Part shown: positions 52,663 to 63,797 of the stretch, piece by piece
Position numbering within the stretch: the stretch's first letter is position 1
Layout of the letters: each line of letters opens with the position of its first letter
Assembly: GCA_037176885.1 (NCBI GenBank)
Contig: JAWWNJ010000067.1
Coordinates: 682,001 to 746,000, forward strand
Direction: 5' to 3'
DNA: 64,000 bases
Source of the DNA: Favolaschia claudopus
Taxonomy: Eukaryota; Basidiomycota; Agaricomycetes; Agaricales; Mycenaceae
Notes under the pieces: model-generated
What the model saw: only the letters and a program-made list of their open reading frames with translations
Database searches by the model: none
What the model was told of the DNA's origin: nothing
Program-made: the position numbers and the translations under genes

Positions 52663-53654
52663 CTGTAACACAGTCAATGAAAGTTCACGAAACCGGTACG
52701 GGTGCGCACGTATGGGGCGTAGGACGGTCATTGCCCGAACCGAAAATCGTACCGTCGCAGTTGTCATCCAGTAGCTGGCGCTTGTGAGAACATCGTATTG
52801 GAGCTACGCGAGGGAGTCGGTGGTGCAGCGAAGAGATGCGTCGCCTTGGGTATAACGAGAGAGCATGTTTGTCGCGATTTTCCGGAGCGCGAAGGCTGGC
52901 GGGACTGACAGACTCGAAGCCGATAATGGACACCATGATGATAGACAAGACGAATACGATGTACGTCAAAGGGGCGCACTTCGCCGAATGTCGACACGCC
53001 CGACGGTGACGAGGTTCCGTGCTGGGTGTCGACGTTGGGTGCATTCTCGCCAGCTGCCGCCTTCATAGCGCGGGTTTTGGATGTAGCCGGTGAGATCGCA
53101 GACCAGACCGTAGTACTAGTAGATAGCGATCGAGCTATTCTGTGAGCGAATTTCCTATGGTGTAATTCCAAGGAAATTCCTCGTCGCACCTTCCACCGTA
53201 TCTACACCATACTCTCGAAGCACCAATCCGGACGCGTGTCGTTGGTGGAGAACCGGAAATCGTGATGCTGCTCGTTCTTGTCGGTGTTGTTGGAAGTGTA
53301 AAGGTGAGATACTTATGATCATTGTTATTGCGGGCTAACGCCATGGCCCACTCCATTGCAAAGTGTGCTGACCTGAGAAAAATGTCAGCGGCAAGACACC
53401 AGACGCATGATGTGTCACGAATCGTCTTCGGAGGTATTACAGGGACAGTAGGCGTCCCCGCCTCATACGGCGCATTTGGATCCGCCGCCGCAACGCTCCC
53501 CACAACAACCCGATTCTGCTTCTGCTCCTCAACATCGCGAGCGCCGCGGGTCCTGTGGGCCGGTGAAATGTGAGACATAAACCTGTACTCGATCGTCAGC
53601 AAAACCCCGCAGAAACAGATATCGAGATAACAAGACATAACTTGCCTTTGAATT
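52663..53654. other. Unresolved; probable 5' part of the agmatinase gene or an unrelated minus-strand gene
   Basis: Overlapping minus-strand ORFs (52764-53189 and 53135-53638) are open but lack family motifs. One reads RGARDVEEQKQNRVVVGSVA. No confident splice chain. Confidence 0.25.
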
Positions 53655-53659
53655 TTGCG

Positions 53660-54198
53660 TCAACCCAGCAGCAGTTTGGCTAGCCCAACGCCGAGCACGA
53701 CAGGCGACTCTTTCGAAGTGTATCGAGGCCCTACTTCCACACTCTGCGAAAACATATTGATTTCGATAGAACGTAGTCGGTCACACATGACCATCAAGTC
53801 AAATTTAAACTTGAGCTTAAAAGCTGCAGCAACTTGATTGCAATGCTCTGCGAAAGAGGGCAAGTAATTCTGAATACGGCGGGCGCAAAATACAGTTCCG
53901 AGACACGCACTTTCACAATAAGACAGCACGACCCCAAACCCCAACAGGCCCTTCTGGCGGACGCCGGATATCGACTTCCTGAGAATGCCCTCCAACGTTG
54001 AGTTGTTTTTGAAGTTCTGCGTACGACATCGTACGCGCTCAACGCATATGAAGAGGACGCGTTGAGGCGTTGAAACGACATAAGTACTCCGCTCTCAAGC
54101 AGCCAGCCTTCCTGATGGTCTGAGTAATATCGGTGCGTCAGTTCTTGTTTCTGTGTAGATGCAAAAACAGGAATCAAATGATGGAAGGAACCGCACAA
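53660..54198 (-). other. Open minus-strand stretch, hypothetical
   Basis: Overlapping ORFs of 111 and 134 codons. The first contains FAEHCNQVAAAFKLKFKFDLMVM and a hydrophobic C-terminus (VVLGVGLAKLLLG). No ATG with good context or domain is seen. Confidence 0.25.
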
Positions 54199-54473
54199 AC
54201 CTCGTTGTTCTCCCGCTCTTCCTCACTTCCTCAGATCCACGACGAATTCCCGGAACAACTACGCGGATGTTCAGTCGGCATGTTTTCCTGGAGCACGCCG
54301 ACGGCAAAGACACCGATTAATGAGACCAGTGGTGGGCGAGCACGTCTCCTGAAGGAATGTCAGCTATCGATTGGACAACATGGGAGCAGCCTCTGCCTCC
54401 TCCCCTCATCCATATAGTCAAAAATTCACCGTCATCCGAAGCAGCTCGCCGGCGGCGGCCGAGCATTCGCGCT

Positions 54474-54905
54474 TCACCAGCTTCTCCTCGATATATCCTT
54501 CGGTAACTCGTCATCACTGGGGAAGTTGTCAGTCAGCGAGCGCGCGACCTCGGCGTCGTCAAGCGCAGCCAAGAGCTGTTTGTATGCTCTTGGGGGTCGA
54601 ATGCAAAGGTGTATATACCAGCAGGAAGGCGGCCGCGAGCCGGCCCTCGCGTTTGTCGGCGAAACTGTGTTGTAGAGACGCATGGGGGGTGAGTGTGGAT
54701 TGGAGGTGAGGTTGCTCCAGTAGTCCTCTGGATGTTGTGAGTTAGAATTAGAACGAGAGCTTGCAAGGGAACACGTACCGGAAAACACGAACACAAACAC
54801 GTCGAATACGTCCACCCTACTCCCCACAAGCGAAAGAAGCGCTTCAACAACCGCCTCCATGGGTCCGACGACAATCAGATAGCGTTGGGAAAGTGTTGAG
54901 ACCAT
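54474..54905 (-). CDS. Hypothetical protein, possible 51-nt intron
   Basis: The ATG at 54905 (MVSTLSQRYLIVVGPMEAVV) leads to FVFVFS at 54779. A GTACGT...CATCCAG intron (54778-54728, 51 nt) then joins to EDYWSNLTSNPHSPPMRLYN and on to LLAALDDAEVARSLTDNF...DELPKDISRRSW. The intron is a multiple of three without a stop, so both forms are open (about 126 or 143 residues). No family is recognised. Confidence 0.35.
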   Translation of the reverse strand: MVSTLSQRYLIVVGPMEAVVEALLSLVGSRVDVFDVFVFVFSGTCSLASSRSNSNSQHPEDYWSNLTSNPHSPPMRLYNTVSPTNARAGSRPPSCWYIHLCIRPPRAYKQLLAALDDAEVARSLTDNFPSDDELPKDISRRSW

Positions 54906-55799
54906 CCATGATTTTGCCTTCTTCTGTTCAGGGGAGCTCTTCCACCGGCTCCACGAGCACGAGCTCGAACAAGGCAGCACCCATCTGCCTGCACCGATCT
55001 GGACAGCGAGCTCATTGCGCGAGTTGCTCGTGCTGGGCCACAAAGAGATGTCATGAGTGTTCGAGGCGCGGTGTCAATACAGAGGCGTCGACGAGTTTGC
55101 GCGTGACCGCGTCACTGCGTTGCGCAATTGCGCGTACTACGTATACTTAGTGTGAGAACTGAGGGGAGGGTCACGGTGGTGAGGGGGACGCACATACCTC
55201 GAATGTCAACAACTCTCTGCAACGATCCAGAGCTGAACTGTTTCGTAGAAAAAGTTCTTGTTCTTTGCGACAAAAGTACGAGCCATTCCAGAATAGGACA
55301 TTGAACACAGACGCGACCATATCGCCTTCGTCAACGCTTCTGGACGAGATGAAGTTCGTTGGAACCTCCGGCTGCTGTTTAGCTTTGCTTTCGAGCCCTA
55401 ATCAATGAAGGGTAATTATAGGGCCTAAGGTGCAACGCAACAGACCGATAACTTCGATACGCACCTTTCTCGTTCACAAAACGCACATATTGGGGGTAAC
55501 CATGTCCCTTGCTGAGAGATGGATGGGTTCTGCGCCGAGTATAGGGGCTGAGCATGGATGATACAGATCGATACATGGTTGAAGTCAACTGTCAAAGTTG
55601 GTCAACGTACACAACGGTAAATACCGCTTCGCATTGTCAACTCGGTAGCTCTCGATTTAAATTGAGTTCATTCGTTTGACTTGCACTGAAATAAGACAAG
55701 AACTTCAAGAAGAAACAAGTTGAAGAAATGACATGATGATTTTCATCGATATCGAGGCTACGTGATAATTATGGTATGGCTACAAACATGAAGAGAGCT

Positions 55800-56736
55800 T
55801 TACATAGTTGTGTTTTCGAAAGTCGATTTCGCTACCCAATGCGGTGTTCCGTTCCGTAAAAGTAGATACCGTTTCCTGTTGCATATCTTCCGATGATAAC
55901 CTTGCTCAACAGGCTCCCAAGTGGCCTCCTTTGTGCGAACCCACGCTCGAGTTTCGGGACCGTCGTTCATCACGAACAATGAACCGGCTTTGATTGAGCA
56001 GTGTGCCGGTGGAGGCGGAGGCTGCTTGAGTTTCTTGTCGTCAGCGCAGTACCAGACTGCCTCCCCAATTCCATGGACAGTGATCTTTATTGGGTTATCA
56101 AAGGGCGAGCTGTGAGCCTGGAACATGGAAGTGTCGAAATATGAGCGAATGTAAGTTGAGGGGATCGGGGCGCACACGCACTGGCAGTGGCTCTTCATTC
56201 GGTTCATTCTTCGAAGCCGAAATCGCAGGCTTGCTGGTGTTTAAGCGTGCGGAACTTCGCGTTTGCATGGTCACCTCAGCAATTGTTTCGTCCTCAGCAA
56301 CGGTTTCGTCGAAGTGGACGCTCAGCGACCTCAGACACGCATGCTTCAGAACTGGGCGCAACATAATGAATAAGGCAGCATACCTCTTTCGTTTCGAGTT
56401 GGTTTTGGAGCTTTTGCGGCTCAAATTCCGAGAGGTCCGAGTCCGTAGTATAGACTTGGGAAGTAGAGTTGCGTCGCTATGTGACGCCGAGGCCGCCCCA
56501 TGGGATATCACAGCTGGGACACGTGGGGTGGAGGTGGGCGATGAAGACTCGGAAGAGGGGCGACCGTCACCGTCTTCAGCGTTGGCCACTGGCAAGTTTG
56601 GTGAAGGGATAGAGCTTGGAACACGAGACTCTGTTGGACCGGTGGCACTAGAGATAAACATAGAGTAAGACGTTCCCTCCAGGGGAGCCGCCGGGGTAGT
56701 CGAAAGACGTGCAGATTGAGTGAACCAGAGCCACAT
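55800..56736 (-). CDS. Hypothetical protein, right (complete) copy of the duplicated host gene, 290 residues
   Basis: The ATG at 56736; exon 1 56736-56182, intron 56181-56118 (64 nt, GTGCGTGTG...TGTTCCAG), exon 2 56117-55800; both exons are whole codons (185 + 106). The N-terminus is short and hydrophobic-polar, then Ser/Pro-rich with SSESSSPTSTPR, a basic KTNSKRKRY patch and FDETVAEDETIAE. Exon 2 carries ITVHGIGEAVWYCADDKK, a PPPPP run, then WVRTKEATWEPVEQGYHRK and ends ENTTM. No family is recognised. Only the part 5' of 55963 differs from the left copy's visible extent, because the left copy is cut by the window edge. Confidence 0.5.
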
Positions 56737-57074
56737 GAGGGGGTTTCAATGGTGCCACCATAAAAACAGAGAACTGTTTTTATGATCCCCAGTTTCGCAA
56801 AAGCCATTGTAGTTGTGCCAAGCGGGCAAGATGCAAAGGGGTCGTTTCCCGCGATTGCAAGTTTTACGTTGAAAGACACAAACCTTTGGAAGGGAAAGAG
56901 GCAAAGAGGCGATCGGACCTTGGCCGATCACACACAGCCCCCTCCAGCGCCGATCGGCGATCAGTGACTGCAGTCGTCCCTTTTTGGGCTCGATATTGAT
57001 GGTGGTGTCCGACCGGCGACCACTCATTGAATTCTGCAAAGGAGCCTGAACTGCCACCCAGAGCTCCGTTCAGA

Positions 57075-57972
57075 ACTAAGGGTGTTCAATTCTAAACAGC
57101 TGGCGGCTTGCCAGCTAGCAAAACGGCCAGTTGATGGTTAGCGAAGCAAGCGAGAGTAAGCGACAAGTTAGCGCCGGCTAAGCGAGCGAGTCCAACTTTC
57201 AATATTGTTGACCGTTAGAGCCATCAACGGCGTCTACAGTGCTGCTGTTTGGAAACATAGAGCGTTATAGTTGCTACTTGATGCACCTTGATTTTTTTTA
57301 ACGGACATTAGCGCAAAAAAGCGGGGATATGCGATATGTAGATTCCGTGCATTGAACCGGGTCCGTGCGCCGCTTACGCTCGCTTACATTCGCTTAACAT
57401 CAACCGACTGTTGGCTAGCTGGCAAATCGCCAGTCTCCTACCCAGCCTCACTTCCGAGTGTTGGGGAGTCACTGAGGGCGTAGATTCACTGTAAATTCAC
57501 TATGTGTAATATTGATTGACAAATTTGATCTTATTACTCCCGAACTTCAAACCCCCAACACTCTCCAGGGAGGCTGGCATAAAACAACCGTAAACAACAT
57601 AGCCACCTGCTTGAACAATTTATTTCGTTGGTCGGCTCGTCATCAACCTCGACCATAAAAAAACGGGGGAGAGCCTTGAAATGTGCCTCTAAACTGCTTG
57701 GCACCTAGCACCTATTTTCTTGGGCCACAAGATTTCGACGACGAATATTTTTCCGAAATGTGGCTATGTTGTTTACGGTTGTTTTATGCCAGCCTCCCTG
57801 GAGAGTGTTGGGGGTTTGAAGTTCGGGAGTAATAAGATCAAATTTGTCAATCAATATTACACATAGTGAATTTACAGTGAATCTACGCCCTCAGTGACTC
57901 CCCAACACTCGGAAGTGAGGCTGGGTAGGAGACTGGCAAATCGCCAGCAAACTGCAATTGAACACCCTTAGT
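57075..57972. mobile_element. Nested inverted-repeat element, right copy
   Basis: Same as 1693-2590 (offset 55,382), including the outer 17-bp termini and the inner 499-bp element at 57434-57932. Confidence 0.65.
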
Positions 57973-58062
57973 AGGCCGTCCTAGAAATCACCCACCGGCA
58001 CAGCCAGTTCAGATACGAATTCGGGCGCCTGGAGAGCGTATTGCAAGCATTAATTTCATTTT

Positions 58063-59088
58063 TTGTCCCTGATGATTGGAGAAACTGATTCAACATGTTC
58101 ATTTCAGCATGTCCCAGGAATACCAGATCCCACACGCCAGCGGCATTTAGCGGAGGCTGCTGCCTCTGATGTTTCGGCGCCATCAACACTGACTACGCCG
58201 CTCACATCGGTACAAAATTCGGACGCGCAACCTGCATCAAATCTTCTGAGCGGATTTTGTCTAAGGCGGAGGCCAATGTGGAGGTCTCTGCTGATGATAA
58301 ATATGAGGGGCTTCTTAACGATGGAATCGGTTCAGATTTCGATGGAGGAGATGACTCGGACGAAGCAGACGAGGATGGTGCGGTTGAAGAAGAAGATCCG
58401 GCAGCCAGTGAACCTATTACAGATAGTGGAGGAAACAAATCTCTTCCCAAGCCGCGACGAACTGCGCGTCCGCTTTTTATTTTTTTTTATTTTTTTATTT
58501 TTATTTTTTTCCACCTGGCTTCAAAATCAATTCAATGTGAAGGTGAAGGAATCCGGCATTCGACTCAAAGATGGACTTCCCCCCTTGTACCGCGACCACC
58601 AATGCTTTTGGTTCCCTGAGACAGATCCCCTTTTCTCAATACGAAAATTTGATCAAGAGTTTGGGCCGCAGCAGCTGTACCGGGCGTCCTTTTTCTTGTG
58701 GGATCCCCAAGCATTGCTTCCTCACGGAATCCCTTGCCCACAATGTGGCCGCGCCCTTCATCGACATGGTCATATCCCTCGACCACACCGTTGTGTTGAT
58801 CTCGACCGTACATTCGTACTTTTTATATAATGCAATCTGCTACCGATATCGATGTTCCCATTGCATCAACCCACAGTCCAGACTTAAACCTGTGACATTT
58901 CGCAGCTGGGACTCGCGCATTCTTGAGAAGCTCCTGTGGTCACTGTCTTCTCGATTTCCTGCGCGGTTGACATACCGCAGTGGGCTATCAGAAAGCCTGT
59001 TTATGGCCTTTGCTCTTCAAAGGCCTTGGGGTTTGCCCCCGGTCGGTGTGAGTCTGGCGGAGCGCCTCCTTCAAATGGCGGAATTTGC
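58063..59088 (+). pseudogene. Decayed DUF6729-type ORF, copy 3
   Basis: Same as 2681-3706, including its frameshifts and T/A tract. Confidence 0.55.
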
Positions 59089-60189
59089 ATGGAGAGTTTC
59101 AGGCACCAATTTGGGACACTCAGCATAGCGCGATCGGGTGTCTCCATGGAACCGTGCACTTGAATTTGCCTCGAAACCGCATTCACAGCGGGATATTCTG
59201 CTTTCGACTGCGTGGGATGCTTTCCAGAGTGACTCTGTGGTAGGCTACAGCATCAGAGAAGTGTCAGGCAATGACCTGAGACACTTTGCATGGTGCCATC
59301 AGGTCCCTCCGTGGAACCGCGCACTGATCCAGCTCACTTTTGCCTCGAAACTGCCTTCACAGCCAAATATCCTGCCTTCGGTTGCGTGGGATGCTTTTAA
59401 GAGTAATTGTTTTGCGGGCTTGCACATCAGCTGAGTGTCAGGCAACGATTTAGAACACTTTGCAGCGCGCCATCAGGTCCCTCCGTTGAACCGCACACGC
59501 AATTTTGCCTCGAAACTGCCTTCACAGCGGAATATTCTGCTTTCGACTGCGTGGACTGCTTTCCAGGGTGACTTTGTTGTGCCCTACAGCATCAGCGCAG
59601 TGTGAGGCAACGATTCGAGACACTCAGCATAGCTCTATCGGGTGTCTCCATGGAACCGTGCACTCGAATTTGCCTCGAAACCACATTCACAGCGGAATAT
59701 TCTGCTTTCGACTGCGTGGGATGCTTTCCAGGGTGACTTTGTTGTGCCCTACAGCATCAGCAAAATGTCAGACAACAATTTGGGACACGTTGCGTGGCGC
59801 CATCAGGTCTGTCCGTGGAACCGCGCACTGATCCAGCTCGCTTTCGCCTCAAAACTGCCTTCACGGCCGAATATTCTGCTTTCGACTGCGTGGATTGCTT
59901 TCCAGGGTGACATTGTTGTGCCCTACAGCATCAGCAGGATGTCAGGCAACAATTTGGGACACTTTGCAAGATGCCATCAGGACCCTCCGTGGAACCGCAC
60001 ACTGATCCAGCTCGCTTTCGCCTCGAAACTGCCTTCACGGCCGAATATTCTGCTTTCGGTTGCGTGGGATGCTGTCCAGAGTAATTGTTTTGCGGGCTTG
60101 ACCATCAGCGGAGTGTTTGGCAACAATTTGGGACACTTTGCAAGATGCCATCAGGACCCTCCGTGGAACCGCGCACTGATCCAGCTCGC
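59088..60189 (+). repeat. 174/165-bp tandem repeat array C
   Basis: Shorter version of array A. It is 1,383 bp shorter, which equals seven 174-bp units plus one 165-bp unit. Unit four reads CACGTTGCGTGGCGCC, as in the second half of A1's 687-bp repeat (about 5095), whereas the corresponding position of A1 (about 4408) has CACGTTGAGTGG, so A1 and C differ by more than a simple end deletion. One frame is open from 59642 to 60259. Confidence 0.88.
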
Positions 60190-61222
60190 TTGGTTGAACT
60201 ACGGGAGACTCTTCCCAGAAATACTGCTCCAGACAGTGCTGTACGCACGCTCAGGTTAATATTATGCTGCTGAGCAAGAGCCAAGGAAGACCACAAAAAT
60301 ACTTCACACCGATTCGAGTCTGGAAGATTCGACTTCCAGAGCTACAGACCAAGTCCGAGAATGCCGAGCCAGACGATTCGAGACTTCAGACGTGGAGATA
60401 TAACAAATATGACTCTTACAAGTCTTCCAGTCTCGACTCCTTCAAACACTGGCAGTTCACAAATTGCTCGTGAAAACGAATTTATTTTTGAAAAATAGAA
60501 AGTTAGAATTCAAGAACAATCCTCCGCCGTTCACCCATTGTGACCCAACAGCCTGAACACACGAATGATGATGCCATGTTGTGCCTGGAGGATCGTTGTG
60601 GACGCCCTGCTGAAGATTGGCTGATGTATGCCCTGCATAGGATCAGCATACAGATTATTTTCTCTGAAATTTTCCCGTGTTAGTTCGGGGTTTCCCGTTG
60701 AGACGAACCTACGTAGTAGTACCGGCAGACCAAGGAGAAACAGCAAGGCAAGCGGTTTGGTTCGTTGGCCGATAGAATGCCGGTTGTAGATTTTTCAACA
60801 TATATACAGACAATCAGCGAGACCGTAAACGTACCAAATCCCCCCCGCGCCAAGAGAAAGAATATTCAGACACAGATGTGAAGCAGCACAGACATGCATC
60901 ACCAGGCCACCGCTTACTGGGATTTTCTGTCTCGAAACCCGATCATAATTGCGATGATATACTTCAGCCCACAACACCGCCACGATAAGCCACGGGCTGG
61001 TCTTCGCAAGGGATGAGAGATTAATTCGAAGGCGTCGAACACAGAATCAAAATGAATACGCAGAATATCGGCACCAGAGAGATGTCAATCTCATGTCAGA
61101 TGCAGACAACAAGAAGTTGATCTCGCTGGAAGATCGAAGAGCAGGAGAACGCCTTTAGAGTTTACATAGCAGCCGCCGCAAAATATTTGACGAGAACCAC
61201 CAGTGCTGACATCATTTCAGGG
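60190..61222. repeat. 3' module, right copy
   Basis: Same as 6191-7223 and 11694-12726. It is followed by GACTTTCTGCTCC, where the left block has GATTTTCTGCTCG. Confidence 0.5.
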
Positions 61223-61480
61223 ACTTTCTGCTCCTAGACGGTGTTACCGGGCTCTTGTGTCGGTGACTCGGTGTTGCGTCGCATTTCCTATTACGCCCAA
61301 AACAGGTTGATTGAGGCGTTCCGAGCGCCCGCCCAGCAAATACCCACGTGCCAGATTCGGTGTCGGCCGCCAACAGCTGGCAAAGAGATTGGTTGACGGT
61401 GGTATAAGTATAGCGATATCTGTTAAGTCGGCGCCAAAGCTTGACCCAGACCATCTCCCATCACCATACGCACAGACTAT

Positions 61481-61936
61481 ATGTCTGCAGGCCCTTCATC
61501 ATCGCAACTACAGCCCACAGATGAGACCGCCCAGCGGAGAGAGGAAGACTACAGAGTACCAGACCGGGACGAGCCGTGGACAGACGATGAAAATACGACT
61601 TCGCTGTCGCCAGCAGAGTGGGCGGTTAAATGGCAAGCAGACAAATCACGGTGGAATGAGGAGCGAGCGAGGTGGCAGGAAGCCCATGCACAATGCAATA
61701 GACGAGGGTTCTCCTCATCCTCCCCTCCGAGAAAACCATCACTCCCGCCAAAATCACCAACTCCAGAACACAATAAATCATCCAATAAATCATCGGAGGA
61801 AGAAGCGACGAAGGATGTGAGCTGGATAAGCAAGCTATGGAGGAGATATTCCAGGCGCGCATCGTGTAGCACTGACACCAATCCTCCGAGTCCCATTCGT
61901 CAGTCACAAGCACCGTGGAGTGGGCTGAAGAGATGA
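61481..61936 (+). CDS. Hypothetical 151-residue protein of the repeat unit (right copy)
   Basis: Same as 12985-13410, but TCA replaces the TAA stop, so the frame continues SQAPWSGLKR to TGA. It has the same TATAAG-like upstream box. Which stop is ancestral cannot be told from two copies. Confidence 0.45.
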   Translation: MSAGPSSSQLQPTDETAQRREEDYRVPDRDEPWTDDENTTSLSPAEWAVKWQADKSRWNEERARWQEAHAQCNRRGFSSSSPPRKPSLPPKSPTPEHNKSSNKSSEEEATKDVSWISKLWRRYSRRASCSTDTNPPSPIRQSQAPWSGLKR

Positions 61937-62313
61937 GAATGCTGTACACGTCCGTTACCATACCATGTACGAGTTGTAGAAACCCTTGTTAATCTTCTTC
62001 ATCTCGAGAGACGATTCAACGAACAATGGCATCTCCAGTACTGCCCCAGGAAGTGAGTGTTCGGCGAGATAGTAGATGTGATGGACAGATCCGCTCTGAA
62101 GGAAACTGGACGCGTTCAGATATATGACCTCTGAGAAGGTAGATTTAGAGTAAGGAAGGACGCCGGACGGTCATGATAGAAGAAGTGAGGATAGTGAGGC
62201 GAAAACCAATGATTGGGATGGATGCACCGCCACCCAGGATTTCGCACTTTAGGCTTAGCGGTTCTCTCTTCCTCTCACCTCCGCAGAAAAAAAGTGAGCC
62301 CAAAAGTGTACAA

Positions 62314-62431
62314 AGGCCTGTATACTTTGGTATATTCTGTATACTTTTGTATACCTCGTATACCTGCACAATAAATGACTTCTGCTTACCTGATATTTGT
62401 TTGGTACACCCAAGGTACACCTCGTACACTC
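62314..62431. repeat. GTATAC/GTACAC palindrome-rich patch, right copy
   Basis: Identical by eye to 13818-13935. Confidence 0.45.
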
Positions 62432-62493
62432 TGAAAACCACAACGGCACACGGCCGGCATCAGTGATAAAATGTTGCCATCACAATCCGGGCA

Positions 62494-62916
62494 TTGCCGC
62501 TGCGTGCGACGCGTCAATTAAATGACGCGTTGGAGGCTTCTCGACGCGCCTTAACCACTGCCAGCACCGAGGACAGCTTCAACGAGCTACACGCCACGCT
62601 CTCCAAAGTACCCGGTCTCTGTGATGCTCTGGGAATGGAAAAAAGCATGGAATTCATTCGCCTAGCCAGCAAGCTGAAAGACTCGATCCTCACCGCACAA
62701 CCTCCGTCTCACGACTCGCAGTGTCCACCGGAAAAGCTCCCGGAAGGGGTCGGAGAATTCCTTTCCAGTGCTGTGGATTTGCCCAACGAATATATTGATG
62801 GCTGCTGGAGAGCCTTCAGTCATTTGATCTGGCAGTATGACAAAGAGGGGCACACAAAAGGCTCGGATGCCGCGGCATTCAAGAAATTCGGATTGGACAA
62901 GTCCTTTTGTAACTGA
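62494..62916 (+). pseudogene. Truncated CxC5-type ORF, right copy, start codon lost
   Basis: Same as the left copy (14073-14420), but the ATG equivalent (62569-62571) is GAG and no other ATG precedes in frame close by. It ends at the same TGA on entering the satellite. The C-terminal cysteine cluster is missing here too. Confidence 0.6.
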
Positions 62917-63797
62917 TCCAGCTCGCTTTCGCCTCGAAACTGCCTTCACAGCCAAATATTCTGCTTTCGACTTCGTGGACTGCTTTCCAGTGTGACCTTG
63001 TTGTGCCCTACAGCATCAGCGGAGTGTCAGGCAACAATTTGGAACACTTTGCATGGCGCCATCAGGTCTGTCCGTGGAACTGCACACTGATCCAGCTCGC
63101 TTTCGCCTCGAAACTGCCTTCACAGCCAAATATTCTGCTTTCGGATGCGTGGACTGCTTTCCAGGGTGACGTTGTTGTGCCCTACAGCATCAGCGGAATG
63201 TCAGACAACAATTTGGGACACTTTGCAGGGCGCCATCAGGTCTTTCCGTGGAACCGCGCACTGATCCAGCTCGCTTTCGCCTCGAAACTGCCTTCACAGC
63301 CAAATATTCTGCTTTCGGATGCGTGGACTGCTTTCCAGGGTGACCTTGTTGTGCCCTACAGCATCAGCGGAGTGGCAGGCAACAATTCGGGACACTTTGC
63401 AGAGCGCCATCAGGTCTTTCCGTGGAACCGCGCACTGATCCAGCTCGCTTTCGCCTCGAAACTGCCTTCACGGCCAAATATTCTGCTTTCGACTGCGTGG
63501 ACTGCTTTCCAGGGTGACCTTGTTGTGCCCTACAGCATCAGCGGAGTGTCAGGCAACAATTTGGGACACTTTGCAGAGCGCCATCAGGTCTTTCCGTGGA
63601 ACCGCGCACTGATCCAGCTCGCTTTCGCCTCGAAACTGCCTTCACAGCCAAATATTCTGCTTTCGACTGCGTGGACTGCTTTCCAGGGTGACCTTGTTGT
63701 GCCCTACAGCATCAGCGGAGTGTCAGGCAACAATTTGGAACACTTTGCATGGCGCCATCAGGTCCCTCCGTTGAACCGCACACTGATCCAGCTCGCT
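62914..63797 (+). repeat. 174-bp tandem repeat array D
   Basis: Five units, all 174 bp (anchors 63076, 63250, 63424, 63598, 63772), more alike than in A-C and sharing a FPWNR variant. One frame is open through the whole array (63003-63866) and into the 3' module. It ends with the same TTGGTTGAACTACGG as A and C. Confidence 0.9.

Noticed and set aside
54474..55043. 189-codon ORF from the upstream non-ATG start
   Set aside because: The part before the ATG at 54905 is low-complexity Ser/Trp sequence; only the shorter model is listed.
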